Notes: a model not told the origin generated them from the sequence alone. A stretch of 64,000 nt of DNA from JASGDN01 sp049841275 (GCA_049841275.1 JASGDN010000055.1:1-64000), one strand, 5' to 3'; shown: positions 42,973 to 52,418, counted from the first letter of the stretch. Made by a program: numbers and translations.

Positions 42973-43952
42973 TGGCCACCTCCCGATCCGCCGACGCTGA
43001 CGCGCGGGTCGACGAGTGCGTAGACGATGTCCACCAACACGTTCACGATCATGATCGCGGCACCGGTCAGGAGCGTGATGCCGAGGATCACCGGATAGTC
43101 GCGCTTGCCGATCGCCGTCCAGGCCAGCATGCCGATGCCGGGCCAGGCGAAGATGGTCTCGATGATGACCGCCCCACCGAGGATACGTGGCAACTGGAGT
43201 CCGATCACCGTTACCATCGGGATGAGGGCGTTACGCAGCGCATGGCCGTAGAGCATCGCCCGGTTGTCCAACCCCTTGGCGCGGGCCGTCGTCATGTAGT
43301 CCTGGTGGATTACTTCCAGCATGGACGAGCGCATGAACCGTGCGAAATAGGCGATGTTCGGCAGGGTCAGCACGATGACCGGCAGCAGCCAGTATTTCCA
43401 TTTGTCGGCGAATCCCGCGTCGCCGATGCCGGCACTGCTGGTCTTCACCCAGCCCAGCTTCACACCCAGCCAGAACTGGAGCAGGAGCGCGAGCCAGAAG
43501 TTGGGCAGCGCCAGCCCGATGAACGAACCGATCGTCACGGTGTTGTCCAGCACCGAATATTGCCGGGTGGCGGAGAGGATGCCAACCGGCACCGCGATCA
43601 GGATGCCCAGCAGGAGCGAGATACCCTGCAACTCGACCGTGGCGCCCAGCCGTTCCCCGATCAGCGAGAGGACCGGCTTGTTGTTGAAGGAATAGGCGGT
43701 ACCGAGATCACCCTGGACCACGTTGCCGAGCCACTTCAGATACTGGATTGGCAGGGGCTGGTCGAGACCGAGGTTCTTGCGGGCCTGGGCGAGGAACTCC
43801 GGGTTGGCGACGGCTTGCGGACTCAGCATCGCCGTGACCGGATCGCCCGGCGCGATGTGGATCAGCAGGAACATCACCAGCGTGAGGCCGATCAGCAGCG
43901 GGATCAAGAAGAGGATCCGGCGTATGGCGAATGCCCAGAGTCCTGGCTGCAT
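42969..43952 (-). CDS. ABC transporter permease, DppB/OppB type
   Basis: This 327-residue permease begins with FAIRRILFLIPLLIGLTLVMFLLIHIAPGDPVTAML, the usual DppB/OppB N-terminus. TTARAKGLDNRAMLYGHALRNALIPMVTV is the EAA loop, and GGAVIIETIFAWPGIGMLAWTAI the characteristic C-terminal motif. It is transcribed after the binding-protein gene, which lies upstream across a hairpin. Together they form an ATPase-less oligopeptide-type importer locus. Confidence 0.9.
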   Translation of the reverse strand: MQPGLWAFAIRRILFLIPLLIGLTLVMFLLIHIAPGDPVTAMLSPQAVANPEFLAQARKNLGLDQPLPIQYLKWLGNVVQGDLGTAYSFNNKPVLSLIGERLGATVELQGISLLLGILIAVPVGILSATRQYSVLDNTVTIGSFIGLALPNFWLALLLQFWLGVKLGWVKTSSAGIGDAGFADKWKYWLLPVIVLTLPNIAYFARFMRSSMLEVIHQDYMTTARAKGLDNRAMLYGHALRNALIPMVTVIGLQLPRILGGAVIIETIFAWPGIGMLAWTAIGKRDYPVILGITLLTGAAIMIVNVLVDIVYALVDPRVSVGGSGGGH

Positions 43953-44088
43953 GGCGCGGCTCCCGTGAGTGTGGAGGTCAATGACCTATTGAAAGGTCTG
44001 CGGTGGCTACGGACGTTTCCACATAGGGAGCGATCCGTGTGATCGCCCGTGGATTCCATAGGCACTATTGGGCCGTCCAATGTTGCCG

Positions 44089-44121
44089 GGCGGCGGGCTG
44101 TGCATGACGCAGCCCGCCGCC
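44089..44121 (-). terminator. 12-bp hairpin between binding-protein and permease genes
   Basis: GGCGGCGGGCTG (44089-44100) and its complement (44110-44121) flank a 9-nt loop, 13 nt after the binding-protein stop. It mirrors the arrangement at 23941-23974, suggesting that the binding protein is expressed above the permeases. Confidence 0.6.
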
Positions 44122-44133
44122 AATTGGCCGGTC

Positions 44134-45804
44134 CTAGAGCGTCCAGTCCTTCAGCGTGTAGAAGAGGCCGTCGTTCGCGCTGTCGACGACGTTCTGCCAC
44201 TTCTTGTTGACCGTGTGGAGGAATGGCCGGTACCACGCCCAGTCGGTCGGCACTTCGTCCATCAGGATGCCCTGGATCTCGACCCAGATCGGCTTGGCTG
44301 CCTCCTGATCGATGGTGACGCGGGCCTGCTCCAGCAGTTTGTCCAGATCCGGCGTGCTGAAGCCGGAGTGGTTGGAAGATCCCTTGGAATGGAACTGCTC
44401 GTAGAGGTCGGTTGGCTGGGCGGTGGCTCCAGCAAAGTCGCCATTCGAGGCGTCGTAGTCGTGGGCAACCGTCACCCGCTCGACCAGCGTGGCGTATTCG
44501 ATCGCTTCCGGGACGACTTCCAGCCCGATGGCCTGCAGTCCTGCCTGGGTGAAGGTCAGCCAGTCCTCGCGCTGGATGTTGCCGGCGTTGACCGTGAACC
44601 GGATCTGCGCGCCCTCGGCGCCGGCATCCTGGACCAGCTTCTTGGCGCCATCCACATCGAATGGGATCGGCTTCAGGTCCTTGTCATAGGCCCAGCTGCC
44701 CGGTGCGAGCGGACCGAGCCCTGCCTTGCCCAGGCCGAGCAGGGAATCGGCGGCGAACTGCTCGTTGTTGAGCGCCATCGCGATCGCCTTGCGGACGTTC
44801 TTGTCATCCAGCGGCTTGTTGCGGGTGTTGAAGATCCATCCGTTCGGCGAGCTGAACGGCGGCACGAGGATGGCGAGGTTCTCGTTCTTCTCCAACTCGT
44901 CCTTGCCGGTCGGCGAGGGGTAATTGGAACCGTCGATCTCGTTGTTCAGCAACGCGAGCACCAGGCTTTGGGCGTCGGCGATCACGCGGTGGGTGACCTT
45001 GGTGATGGCCGGTTTGTCGGCTTCCCAGAAGTTCTCGTTCCGGGTCATCACGAAGTCGGCGTCGGTAGTCCACGACTCGAACTTGAATGGACCAGCTCCG
45101 ACCGGGTTCTGGAACCAGGCATCGGTCTTGAGGTCCTTGCCCTCCAGTTGCGCCTTCGGAGCCGGGTTGACGTATCGCAGGTTGTAGAGGATCGCCGCAT
45201 CGGGCTGGGTGAGCGTGATGGTGAGGGTCTTCGGGTCGACCACCTTCACGCCGGTGAGTTCTTTCGCGCTGCCGTCCATTACCTCGGCGGCGCCTTCGAT
45301 CGTGGCGAACTTGGAGGCATTGATGGAGCCGGTTGCGGGCAGCAGGTTGCCAAGGATCGTGAAGGCGACATCGTCGGCGGTCAGGTCGCTTCCGTCGGAG
45401 AACTTCACATTGTCCTGGAGCGTGAGGGTGATGGTCGTGCCATCGACCTTCCACTCCTTGGCGATGCCGGGTTTCGGAGCAAAGGTGACGGGGTCGATGC
45501 GAAGCAGCTCGTCGAAGAGCTGGATCACCCGCCAGCTGGTTTCGGAGTCGGCGGACGACTGGAACGGGTTGATCGAACTCGCTTCGCCCAGCGTGCCGAT
45601 GACGATCGCCACTTCTTCCTGGGCGCGTTGCTGTGCGGAGCGCGAGACAGATGGGGCCGCTCCCGCCAGCGATCCGCCGAGCGCCATCGCTCCGGACATG
45701 CCGGCGGCGGTCGCGAAGAGGCGGCGGCGGGTGCTCATCAGGCGGAGGGTACGGTTGCTCAGAACCTGGAAGCGCTGGGGATCGTTGGTGTCACGGGTGC
45801 TCAT
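44134..45804 (-). CDS. Peptide-type ABC substrate-binding protein (SBP family 5)
   Basis: ATG at 45804 has AAGGAG just upstream; 556 residues. The signal is STRRRLFATAAGMSGAMALGG, a twin-arginine-like export signal. The mature part shows IVIGTLGEASSINPFQSS, TITLTLQDNVKFSDGSDLTADDVAFT, KKLVQDAGAEGAQIRFTVN and VEIQGILMDEVPTDWAWY, all typical of family-5 (Opp/Dpp/nickel) binding proteins. It is the likely receptor of the permeases downstream. The ligand is unknown. Confidence 0.9.
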   Translation of the reverse strand: MSTRDTNDPQRFQVLSNRTLRLMSTRRRLFATAAGMSGAMALGGSLAGAAPSVSRSAQQRAQEEVAIVIGTLGEASSINPFQSSADSETSWRVIQLFDELLRIDPVTFAPKPGIAKEWKVDGTTITLTLQDNVKFSDGSDLTADDVAFTILGNLLPATGSINASKFATIEGAAEVMDGSAKELTGVKVVDPKTLTITLTQPDAAILYNLRYVNPAPKAQLEGKDLKTDAWFQNPVGAGPFKFESWTTDADFVMTRNENFWEADKPAITKVTHRVIADAQSLVLALLNNEIDGSNYPSPTGKDELEKNENLAILVPPFSSPNGWIFNTRNKPLDDKNVRKAIAMALNNEQFAADSLLGLGKAGLGPLAPGSWAYDKDLKPIPFDVDGAKKLVQDAGAEGAQIRFTVNAGNIQREDWLTFTQAGLQAIGLEVVPEAIEYATLVERVTVAHDYDASNGDFAGATAQPTDLYEQFHSKGSSNHSGFSTPDLDKLLEQARVTIDQEAAKPIWVEIQGILMDEVPTDWAWYRPFLHTVNKKWQNVVDSANDGLFYTLKDWTL

Positions 45805-46223
45805 GCGTGCTCCTTGTATGGCCTCACGGAATCGCCACCGGACGGTCCGGCGACGGTTGCTTGGGAATGCGGTGACTGCCGACCGACGATGAAGACCCTG
45901 GTGCCCGTTGCCGATGCGTGTATGACGCTCTGGCGCGCCATGACCTGTGGTCTGCGACCGGAGATATGGAACGTTTTCGATTCGATCTTGGGGCAGGCTA
46001 GCAGAGCGCGACGGATCGCGTCAATTTCGGCTCCGCCGACCGGGCCAGCGGGTGTCCGGCGGCGCTGGCGATGACGCCCAACGATCGGGCCTGGGCTTTG
46101 GCAGAGCGGAGGGAACCGGGCGCGGCGACGGAACGTCTTCTCCACGGGACTTATTCGATGACACCGGTTCGCGATCCGACACCCATGTGCACCTTGTACC
46201 CAAGGTGCTCCGGAGATCCGCCC
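45805..46223. promoter_or_regulatory. Divergent upstream region with an 8-bp dyad
   Basis: This region lies between the binding-protein gene (minus) and the LuxR gene (plus). GCACCTTG (46189-46196) and CAAGGTGC (46201-46208) are perfect arms around a TACC centre, 16 nt before the GTG start of the LuxR gene, a good place for autoregulation. In-frame ATGs of the LuxR gene occur further upstream (46158, 46071), in which case the dyad would be coding. Confidence 0.35.
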
Positions 46224-47375
46224 GTGCCTCGTCTTTCACGAAACCAGCACATCGCTCGTACCCGTCTGTCCTCCCTGCTTGCCTCGCGCCTGCCATTGGA
46301 AGCGCTCGGCGAGCGCGTTGCCGCGATCCTTGGCGAGGCGGTTGGCTGGGATGGCTATCGGCTCTTCCGCATTGATGCGAGCACCCACTTCGTCAACCGG
46401 CTCCTGTCTGCCAGCGACAACGATGCGGCTGCGCGCCTCGAATGGCTGCGGGAGGTCCACCTCACGATGCCGATTCCCTACGCCGAACTGACCGAAATGG
46501 CGCGCAACGGAACGCGCAGCGTCGCCTTGCAGGAGCGTCAGGATCAGTGCTGGGGCATCGACCGGAACCGGTTTGCGGAATTCGATGCTCGCGCCCACTA
46601 CCGGACCTACCACGAGTACCAGAGTCCGCTTGGCGGGGCCATCCTCTCGATCTTCCGGGCGGATGGGAACCCGGTCGCGGCGATGCAGGCGTATCGGCGT
46701 GACGCAAAACGCCCGTTCCGAGGCAGCGATATCGCCTTCATGCAGCAGGTGAACCCGCTTGTCGGTCAGGTACTGGCGGTGGGGATTGCCAATTCGTTGC
46801 ACCAGCAGGCGGCTGCCGCTACCGCGATGCGCGGCCCCGCTGCCCTGCTGGAAGACGGAAGCGGTGTCCTGCTCATCGAGCGTGATGGCGCGATCCGCTA
46901 CGCCAGCCCGCTCGGGCAACGATGGCTGGACGGCCTGTCCGAGGCGGAAGGGGCATTCCCCACCGCGATCTGGTCGGCCCTGGCGGCGCTCGATCAGGGG
47001 GCCGCTTCCGGGCAGGCGAAGTCGGTGGGCGTGACGATCCCGCTCGCTCACGGCTCGGTGCGGGTAGAGGCATCTCCGGCTGGGGAAGAGGGCGTGGCGG
47101 CGGTCGTGATCGTGCCGGTGCGACCGGCAACCGGTATCGAGATTCCGGCGAGCTGGATGCTCACACGGCAGGAGGGGCAGATCGTACGCTTGCTGGCGAC
47201 GGGCGGCTCGAACCGCGAATTGGCCGACCGCCTGAACATCGGCGAACACACGGTGGAATGGCACCTCCGCCGCGTCTACGAGAAGGCTGGCGTGCGCAGC
47301 CGGCAGCAACTGGTCGCGGCGCTCTTCCAGCATACGAACCTTCGCCAGTTCGACGCACCGCTTGCAATGTCCTGA
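46224..47375 (+). CDS. LuxR-type transcriptional regulator
   Basis: GTG at 46224 has GGAGA 7 nt upstream and gives 383 residues; ATG 46158 or 46071 are alternatives. The N-terminal 200 residues look like a GAF-type sensor (AAILGEAVGWDGYRLFRID, LGGAILSIFRADG). A second sensory, PAS-like stretch follows (LLEDGSGVLLIERDGAIRYASPLGQRWLDGL). The C-terminal GerE/LuxR helix-turn-helix is LTRQEGQIVRLLATGGSNRELADRLNI then EHTVEWHLRRVYEKAGVRSR. There is no receiver domain. The ligand is unknown. It may govern the divergent importer. Confidence 0.82.
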   Translation: MPRLSRNQHIARTRLSSLLASRLPLEALGERVAAILGEAVGWDGYRLFRIDASTHFVNRLLSASDNDAAARLEWLREVHLTMPIPYAELTEMARNGTRSVALQERQDQCWGIDRNRFAEFDARAHYRTYHEYQSPLGGAILSIFRADGNPVAAMQAYRRDAKRPFRGSDIAFMQQVNPLVGQVLAVGIANSLHQQAAAATAMRGPAALLEDGSGVLLIERDGAIRYASPLGQRWLDGLSEAEGAFPTAIWSALAALDQGAASGQAKSVGVTIPLAHGSVRVEASPAGEEGVAAVVIVPVRPATGIEIPASWMLTRQEGQIVRLLATGGSNRELADRLNIGEHTVEWHLRRVYEKAGVRSRQQLVAALFQHTNLRQFDAPLAMS

Positions 47376-47533
47376 GCATCGGCAATGCGCTGCCGAGAAG
47401 GACCATGCCCGGCTGCGCAGGGGGCGTCATCGGGACAGCGAGGTCTCAGGCAGAACCGCACAATCGGGTCATGCCCTGACAGGCAATGCGGGGAGAGATG
47501 CATCGTCTGCCAGGGCGTGCCCCTGAATGGGAT

Positions 47534-48730
47534 CTACATCGAGGTGGCGATCCCTTCGAACTTGAGGACCATGCCGGCCGGGGCGTCTGGTGCGGAGATG
47601 ATCGAGTTCGCCGTGACGTAGAGGTTTCCGTCGGCATCGAAGGCGATGCCGTGCGGGAAGAAGAGCCCTTGCACCACGGGCTCCACCGTTCCGTCAGCAG
47701 CGATCCGGAAGACGTTGCCTGGTGCGGGCATCTCGCCACTGAAGTCGGCGGTGAGCTGGCTCGCGTAGAGCAGGCCGTCCGGACCGAGGGCGATGGCAAC
47801 GTTGAAGGGAATGCCGGAGACGCCTTCGGTATAGGTGCCGTCCGGCGCATAGTTCAGGATCGACGGGCCGGACCAGTTCTCGCCGAGCAGGCCGACGGTG
47901 ATGGTGCTGGCGTCATCGACCACGATGCCGGTGGGGACCGGCTGGCGCGGGCCGGGCTGCATCGCCTCCTCTTCGGCGGTCGGGGTCGCGCCGGTGAGGT
48001 CGGTCAGGGTCGGGACGACCGCGAAGAGCGAGGATGAACCGCTGGCGGGATCGACGGTGTAGATCGTGTTGCCGCCGGCGTCGGCTACGTAGAGGATGCC
48101 GTCCGGCGATGCGGCGATGCCATAGAGATTCGGATTGATGTCCAGGCCGTCCGGGTTGTTGTCGATCTCGTAAGTGCCGAGTTCGGCAACCTGGCGGACT
48201 GCACCGGTGGCGAGGTCGATAGCCCGGATCGTGTTTTCGCCGGGGATCTGCGCAAAGCCGGTGGAAACCGACGTGCCGCCGTTCACGACGTAGGCCTCGG
48301 TTCCGACGATCGCGATGCCCGTGCCGCCGGCCTCGGTGGTGACGATGGACTGCGTGCCATCAGGGGCGACTTTGGAAACCTGCGGAGCGACGAGCGGGAG
48401 TGGCCCCACGGGCAACGAGCCGTCCGGAAGTGGGGTGGCGGCCACGGCGGGGGCTGCCTCACCCCCGCCGGCAACGCCGGCTTCGGCGATATACAGCGTG
48501 CCGTCCTCGGCGATCGCGAGACCGTTCGGGTTCCAGAGGCCCTGGGCAACCGGGATTGCGCCTTCGGGCAGCGGCGGCATGCCGCCCTGATCGTCTGCGG
48601 GCGAGCCTTCCGGTGTCGCATCCTGGGCGAAGGCCGGGTGGGTGATCGTGGTGAGGGCCGTTCCGGCGGCAAGCCCCACGCCGATTGCGGAAAGCTTGCG
48701 GCGGGACAGAGGACGGTCGAACGTGGACAT
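47534..48730 (-). CDS. Secreted ScyD/ScyE-like beta-propeller protein
   Basis: ATG at 48730 has AAGGAG upstream; 398 residues. The signal is LSRRKLSAIGVGLAAGTALTT, twin-arginine type, followed by AQDATPEGSPADDQGG. NHL-like blades repeat through the body: GLWNPNGLAIAEDGTLYIAEAG, NLYGIAASPDGILYVADAGGN, FNVAIALGPDGLLYASQL and FFPHGIAFDADGNLYVTANS. This is the pattern of ScyD/ScyE family secreted propellers. An insert (TPTAEEEAMQPGPRQP) interrupts one blade. Function is unknown; the enzyme or binding site cannot be inferred. Confidence 0.8.
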   Translation of the reverse strand: MSTFDRPLSRRKLSAIGVGLAAGTALTTITHPAFAQDATPEGSPADDQGGMPPLPEGAIPVAQGLWNPNGLAIAEDGTLYIAEAGVAGGGEAAPAVAATPLPDGSLPVGPLPLVAPQVSKVAPDGTQSIVTTEAGGTGIAIVGTEAYVVNGGTSVSTGFAQIPGENTIRAIDLATGAVRQVAELGTYEIDNNPDGLDINPNLYGIAASPDGILYVADAGGNTIYTVDPASGSSSLFAVVPTLTDLTGATPTAEEEAMQPGPRQPVPTGIVVDDASTITVGLLGENWSGPSILNYAPDGTYTEGVSGIPFNVAIALGPDGLLYASQLTADFSGEMPAPGNVFRIAADGTVEPVVQGLFFPHGIAFDADGNLYVTANSIISAPDAPAGMVLKFEGIATSM

Positions 48731-48916
48731 GGACTGGGAACTCCTTCGGGTGAGGGACTGGCTGGTTGCGATAGATGCGGCCCCGGTTTTCGGGGCGCAG
48801 GTGACGGGAATCGTCCGGATTCCGTCATGCATCCAGCCTAGTTGCGGCGCTTCCCCGAATCCCCCCGGATTTCCGTGGTTTCCGGGACCGATTGGCCGGG
48901 GGTGGGGTGAGGGCGA

Positions 48917-49951
48917 TCAGTGCGAGTGCGCGTGACCGCCGGTGCGGGCTGCGAAGTCGTCTGGCGGGTGAGAGGTGTCCAGTGTCTCCGGTTGCAGGGT
49001 GACGTGGGCGATGCCAAAACGCTCTTCCAGCAGGTGATTCAGGGTCTCGCAGGTCTCTGCCCAGTGGGCGAAGTCGTCCACCGAGACATGGGCGCTCATT
49101 GCGACCATGCCGGAGGTGACGGTCCAGATGTGTAGGTCGTGGAGCCCCTCCACCCCGGGGATCTCGGTCGCGGCCTTCGACACTGTCTCGGGATCGATCT
49201 CCTTCGGTCCGGCTTCGAGCAGCACATCAACCGATTCCGAGAGCAGCTTCCACGAGCTCCAGAGGATGAGCAAGCCGATACCTCCGGAGAGGATGGGATC
49301 GGCGAGATACCAGCCGGTGGCTAGCATGATGAGGGCAGCGGCAATGGCTCCGACTGAGCCCAGCGCATCGCTGACGACGTGAATGAAGGCGCCGCGCATG
49401 TTCAGGTTGTGTTGGTGTGCGCCACCGCGGGAGAGCACCCACGCCGAGCAGAGGTTTGCGATCAGCCCAGCGACGGCGACGATCAACATGGGGCCGCTGT
49501 GGACCTCGGGCGGCTCGTTGAGGCGCAGGAATGCCTCCCACAGGATGATGAAGGTCAGGCCGATCAGGAAGGCGCTGTTGATAAAGGCGGCCAGTACCTC
49601 CGCTCGCAGGTAACCGAATGAGCGACGGGGTGTCGGCGGGCGCTGGGCAAGGCGGATGGCGAAGAGCGAGAACCCGAGCGCGGCGACATCGGTCGCCATG
49701 TGCCCGGCGTCGGCGATCAGGGCCAGCGAGTTCGTGAGGAAGCCGCCGATTGCCTCGATCGCCATGAAAGCGGCAGTGATGCCGAGGGCGATGGCGATAG
49801 GCTTGAATGCCGTTCGGCTCGACTGTCCCTCTCCCTGGCGGCTGTCGTCACCGTCCGTATCGTCGTGACCCGGCGCAGAAGGCTGGAGAGGCATCGAGGG
49901 CTGGCTCCTAGAGACGAAGGCGTGGGCGTCTGGAGTCTGGGCCGTGTCCAT
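48917..49951 (-). CDS. Cation diffusion facilitator (Zn/Co/Cd exporter)
   Basis: This 344-residue membrane protein has six helices and the metal-binding pair D81-H84-D88 (ADAGHMATD) in helix 2 and H191/D195 (HVVSDALGS) in helix 5, the CDF H/D signature. A His-rich loop and a C-terminal cytoplasmic domain (GVEGLHDLHIWTVTSGMVAMSAHV) are typical of CzcD/ZitB-type exporters. The N-terminal 45 residues are polar and variable, and the C-terminus ends in HAHSH. Metal specificity cannot be read from this; Zn2+ is most common. Confidence 0.92.
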   Translation of the reverse strand: MDTAQTPDAHAFVSRSQPSMPLQPSAPGHDDTDGDDSRQGEGQSSRTAFKPIAIALGITAAFMAIEAIGGFLTNSLALIADAGHMATDVAALGFSLFAIRLAQRPPTPRRSFGYLRAEVLAAFINSAFLIGLTFIILWEAFLRLNEPPEVHSGPMLIVAVAGLIANLCSAWVLSRGGAHQHNLNMRGAFIHVVSDALGSVGAIAAALIMLATGWYLADPILSGGIGLLILWSSWKLLSESVDVLLEAGPKEIDPETVSKAATEIPGVEGLHDLHIWTVTSGMVAMSAHVSVDDFAHWAETCETLNHLLEERFGIAHVTLQPETLDTSHPPDDFAARTGGHAHSH

Positions 49952-50000
49952 TCCGTTATACCAAGGAACCCGCTACGATACGCGCAGGATTTGGCGATTG

Positions 50001-50567
50001 ATGGAGGCGGGTGTGGGAGCGAGCACGATCGGCACGGGCGACCTGCGGATTCGCGATGCGACGCCGGACGATGCGCTGGCGATCCAGGCGATCTACGCGC
50101 ATCACGTCCTGACCGGGTTGGCATCCTTCGAAGAAGAGGCGCCCTCCGTTGCCGACATGATTGCCCGGCAGGAATCGGCGCGCGCGGCGGGGTATCCCTA
50201 TCTCGTCGCCGTGCGGGACGGCGAGGTGCTGGGGTACGCCTACGCCTCGGCCTATCGTCCGCGCCGGGCCTATCGTTTCACCGTCGAGGATTCCGTGTAC
50301 GTGCGCGAAGGTCTGGCCGGGCAGGGGATTGGCAGCGCGTTGCTGGCGGCGTTGATCGCCCGGTGCGAGGCCGGACCATGGCGGCAGATGGTTGCCGTGA
50401 TCGGCAATAGCGGGAACGCCGGATCCATCGCCTTGCATCGGCGGTTTGGCTTTCGGGATGTCGGGGTGTTGAGGGCCGTCGGATTCAAGCATGGGCAGTG
50501 GGTCGACACCGTGCTCATGCAGCGGGAGCTCGGGGTGGGCGATACGTCGATACCGGAGGAGCCGTGA
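50001..50567 (+). CDS. GNAT N-acetyltransferase (phosphinothricin acetyltransferase-like)
   Basis: ATG at 50001 gives 188 residues. LRIRDATPDDALAIQAIYAHHVLTGLASFEEEAP is the N-terminal pattern of the Pat/MnaT group, and GYAYASAYRPRRAYRFTVEDSVYV (motif D/A strand) plus EGLAGQGIGSALLAAL (the acetyl-CoA loop Q/R-x-x-G-x-G/A) follow. ALHRRFGFRDVGVLRAVGFKHGQWVDTVLMQ is the standard C-terminal end. It probably acetylates a free amino group such as that of methionine sulfoximine or glutamate analogues, but the substrate is unproven. It overlaps the next gene at GTGA. Confidence 0.87.
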   Translation: MEAGVGASTIGTGDLRIRDATPDDALAIQAIYAHHVLTGLASFEEEAPSVADMIARQESARAAGYPYLVAVRDGEVLGYAYASAYRPRRAYRFTVEDSVYVREGLAGQGIGSALLAALIARCEAGPWRQMVAVIGNSGNAGSIALHRRFGFRDVGVLRAVGFKHGQWVDTVLMQRELGVGDTSIPEEP

Positions 50568-51850
50568 GCGCCGGGGCTTTGCGGGGCAGGCTGGGATTGC
50601 GGCCGGTCTTTCCCGGCTGGTCGATGACGTGGGCGCTCTCCTTCACGACGATGGTCGCCTACGGCGTCCTGTTCTATATCTTCTCGGTCGCCATGACACC
50701 GATGCAGGATGACCTGGGCTGGTCCGCTGCGACCCTGACCGGCGCCTACTCGGTCGCGTTGCTGGTCTCGGGCATTGTCGCGTCGTGGGTCGGACGCTGG
50801 ATCGACGTGCGTGGCGGGCGCTGGGTGATGACGGCTGGCGCAGCCATTGGGTCGGTCTGCGTGCTGGGATGGTCGCGGGTCGATACCGTCTGGCTCTACT
50901 ATCTCGTCTGGGTCGGCATCGGGCTGGCGATGGCCACCACCTTCTACGAACCGGCGTTCGCGGCGCTTACCGCCTGGTTCGATCGCTACCGGGCGCGGTC
51001 GCTGTTGATCGTGACGATTGTCGGCGGATTTGCGAGTACCGTCTTCCTGCCCCTTGGCGGCTGGATGGATGTCCGGATGGGCTGGCGAGGCATGCTGTCC
51101 GCGATGGCGCTGATCATGGCGGTGACGACGATCCCGCTCAGTGCGATCTTCATTCGCGACCGCCCGGAACAGTACGGCGCGTGGGTCGACAACGTCCGTC
51201 CTGACCCCGCCAACGCGAAGCCCGCGCACGAGCGGAGCCATTTGCCGTCGCATCGCCGGGGCACGGGATTCGGCATGCTGCGCGACCGTGCGTTTCGCTG
51301 GCTGACGCTCTCCTTCTTTCTCGAGACGTTCTCGACCATTGCCGCCGGGGTCTTCCTCATCCCCTACCTGACATGGCGCGGGGAGAGTCCGGAGTTCGCG
51401 GCTGCCGCCACTGGCCTGATCGGGGCGGCACAGGTGTTGTCGCGGGTCGTTGCGACCGCCATCGGTGAGCGGATCTCGGCGACCACCCTGACGATGGCGA
51501 TCTTCGGCTTGCAAGGGGCCGCGATCCTCCTGCTCATGGGCTGGAGAACGCATCTCGGCGTGATCCTGGCGGTGGCGATCCTCGGCATGGGGCGCGGTGC
51601 GGTGACGCTGATGCGCGCGCAACTGGTCGTGGACTACTTCGGGCGGGAGGGGTTCGGGGCGATCAGCGGCACGATGTCCTTCTTTCTGACCGGGGCGCGG
51701 TCGCTGGCTCCCATCGTCGTGGGATCGCTCTTCACGCTTGCCGGGAGTTACGATCCTGTCCTGTGGACGACGATGACGGTGTCGTTGCTCGCGGCGGTGG
51801 CGTTGTTCCAGCTCGAACGGGAATCGCGCGGCAGCGTCGTTCCGGAATGA
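50564..51850 (+). CDS. MFS transporter
   Basis: GTG at 50564 has GGAGGAG just upstream and overlaps the acetyltransferase stop; 428 residues, 12 helices. Features are GWSMTWALSFTTMVAYGVLFYIF, MQDDLGWSAATLTGAYSVALL, GRWIDVRGGRWVM (the loop 2-3 motif G-x-x-x-D), and a cytoplasmic centre loop rich in charged residues (PAHERSHLPSHRRGTG). It resembles the oxalate/formate-antiporter-like or drug-efflux MFS groups. The substrate is unknown. Translational coupling with the acetyltransferase hints at detoxification of one compound by acetylation and export. Confidence 0.9.
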   Translation: MSAGALRGRLGLRPVFPGWSMTWALSFTTMVAYGVLFYIFSVAMTPMQDDLGWSAATLTGAYSVALLVSGIVASWVGRWIDVRGGRWVMTAGAAIGSVCVLGWSRVDTVWLYYLVWVGIGLAMATTFYEPAFAALTAWFDRYRARSLLIVTIVGGFASTVFLPLGGWMDVRMGWRGMLSAMALIMAVTTIPLSAIFIRDRPEQYGAWVDNVRPDPANAKPAHERSHLPSHRRGTGFGMLRDRAFRWLTLSFFLETFSTIAAGVFLIPYLTWRGESPEFAAAATGLIGAAQVLSRVVATAIGERISATTLTMAIFGLQGAAILLLMGWRTHLGVILAVAILGMGRGAVTLMRAQLVVDYFGREGFGAISGTMSFFLTGARSLAPIVVGSLFTLAGSYDPVLWTTMTVSLLAAVALFQLERESRGSVVPE

Positions 51851-51863
51851 CGTGGAGGTCCGG

Positions 51864-52418
51864 ATGGGCATCGTGACCTTTCGGGAACTGATATCGACGG
51901 AGGCCGGCCGTGTGCTGGAGATCGATCGGGCGGAGGAGATCAACGGTGTCTACGTACTGGCCGATGGGGAACTGGTGCTGCGGTCGGAGCGGATCTCGGT
52001 CCCTGGCTGGAACCCGGCCACCGCACCGGACTATCCGCGTCGTATCCGGGAGGTGTTGTCCAGCGGTGGCGTGGCGTTCGGTGCGTACGATGGGACGCAT
52101 TTGGTTGGGATCGGTGTGCTCGATGTGCTGCCGGTGGGTGGCGATCCGGCGGTGATGGCGCTCGACCTGCTGCACGTCGGTGCCGGGCATCGGGGGCGAG
52201 GCATCGGCAAGCAGCTCACCGCGCTGATCGTGGAGCGGGCACGGGCGCTCGGGGCGACGGCGCTTTACATCTCGGCAACGCCGACGTGGAACACGGTGGA
52301 CGCCTACCTGCGGATGGGCGCTTGGGTGCTTGCATCGCCGGACCCGGAGAAGTTCGCGCTCGAACCGGAGGACATCCACCTCCTGATGCCCATCGGCAAC
52401 GATGGAGACGCGCCATGA
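51864..52418 (+). CDS. GNAT N-acetyltransferase
   Basis: ATG at 51864 has GGAGG 6 nt upstream; 184 residues. DLLHVGAGHRGRGIGKQLTALIVERARALGA contains the acetyl-CoA loop (R-G-x-G-I-G), and ALYISATPTWNTVDAYLRMGA the C-terminal strand and Tyr/Asn helix of GNAT enzymes. The N-terminal half is poorly conserved. The acceptor is unknown. It lies 13 bp after the MFS gene, so the three genes at 50001-52418 probably form one operon. Confidence 0.85.
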   Translation: MGIVTFRELISTEAGRVLEIDRAEEINGVYVLADGELVLRSERISVPGWNPATAPDYPRRIREVLSSGGVAFGAYDGTHLVGIGVLDVLPVGGDPAVMALDLLHVGAGHRGRGIGKQLTALIVERARALGATALYISATPTWNTVDAYLRMGAWVLASPDPEKFALEPEDIHLLMPIGNDGDAP

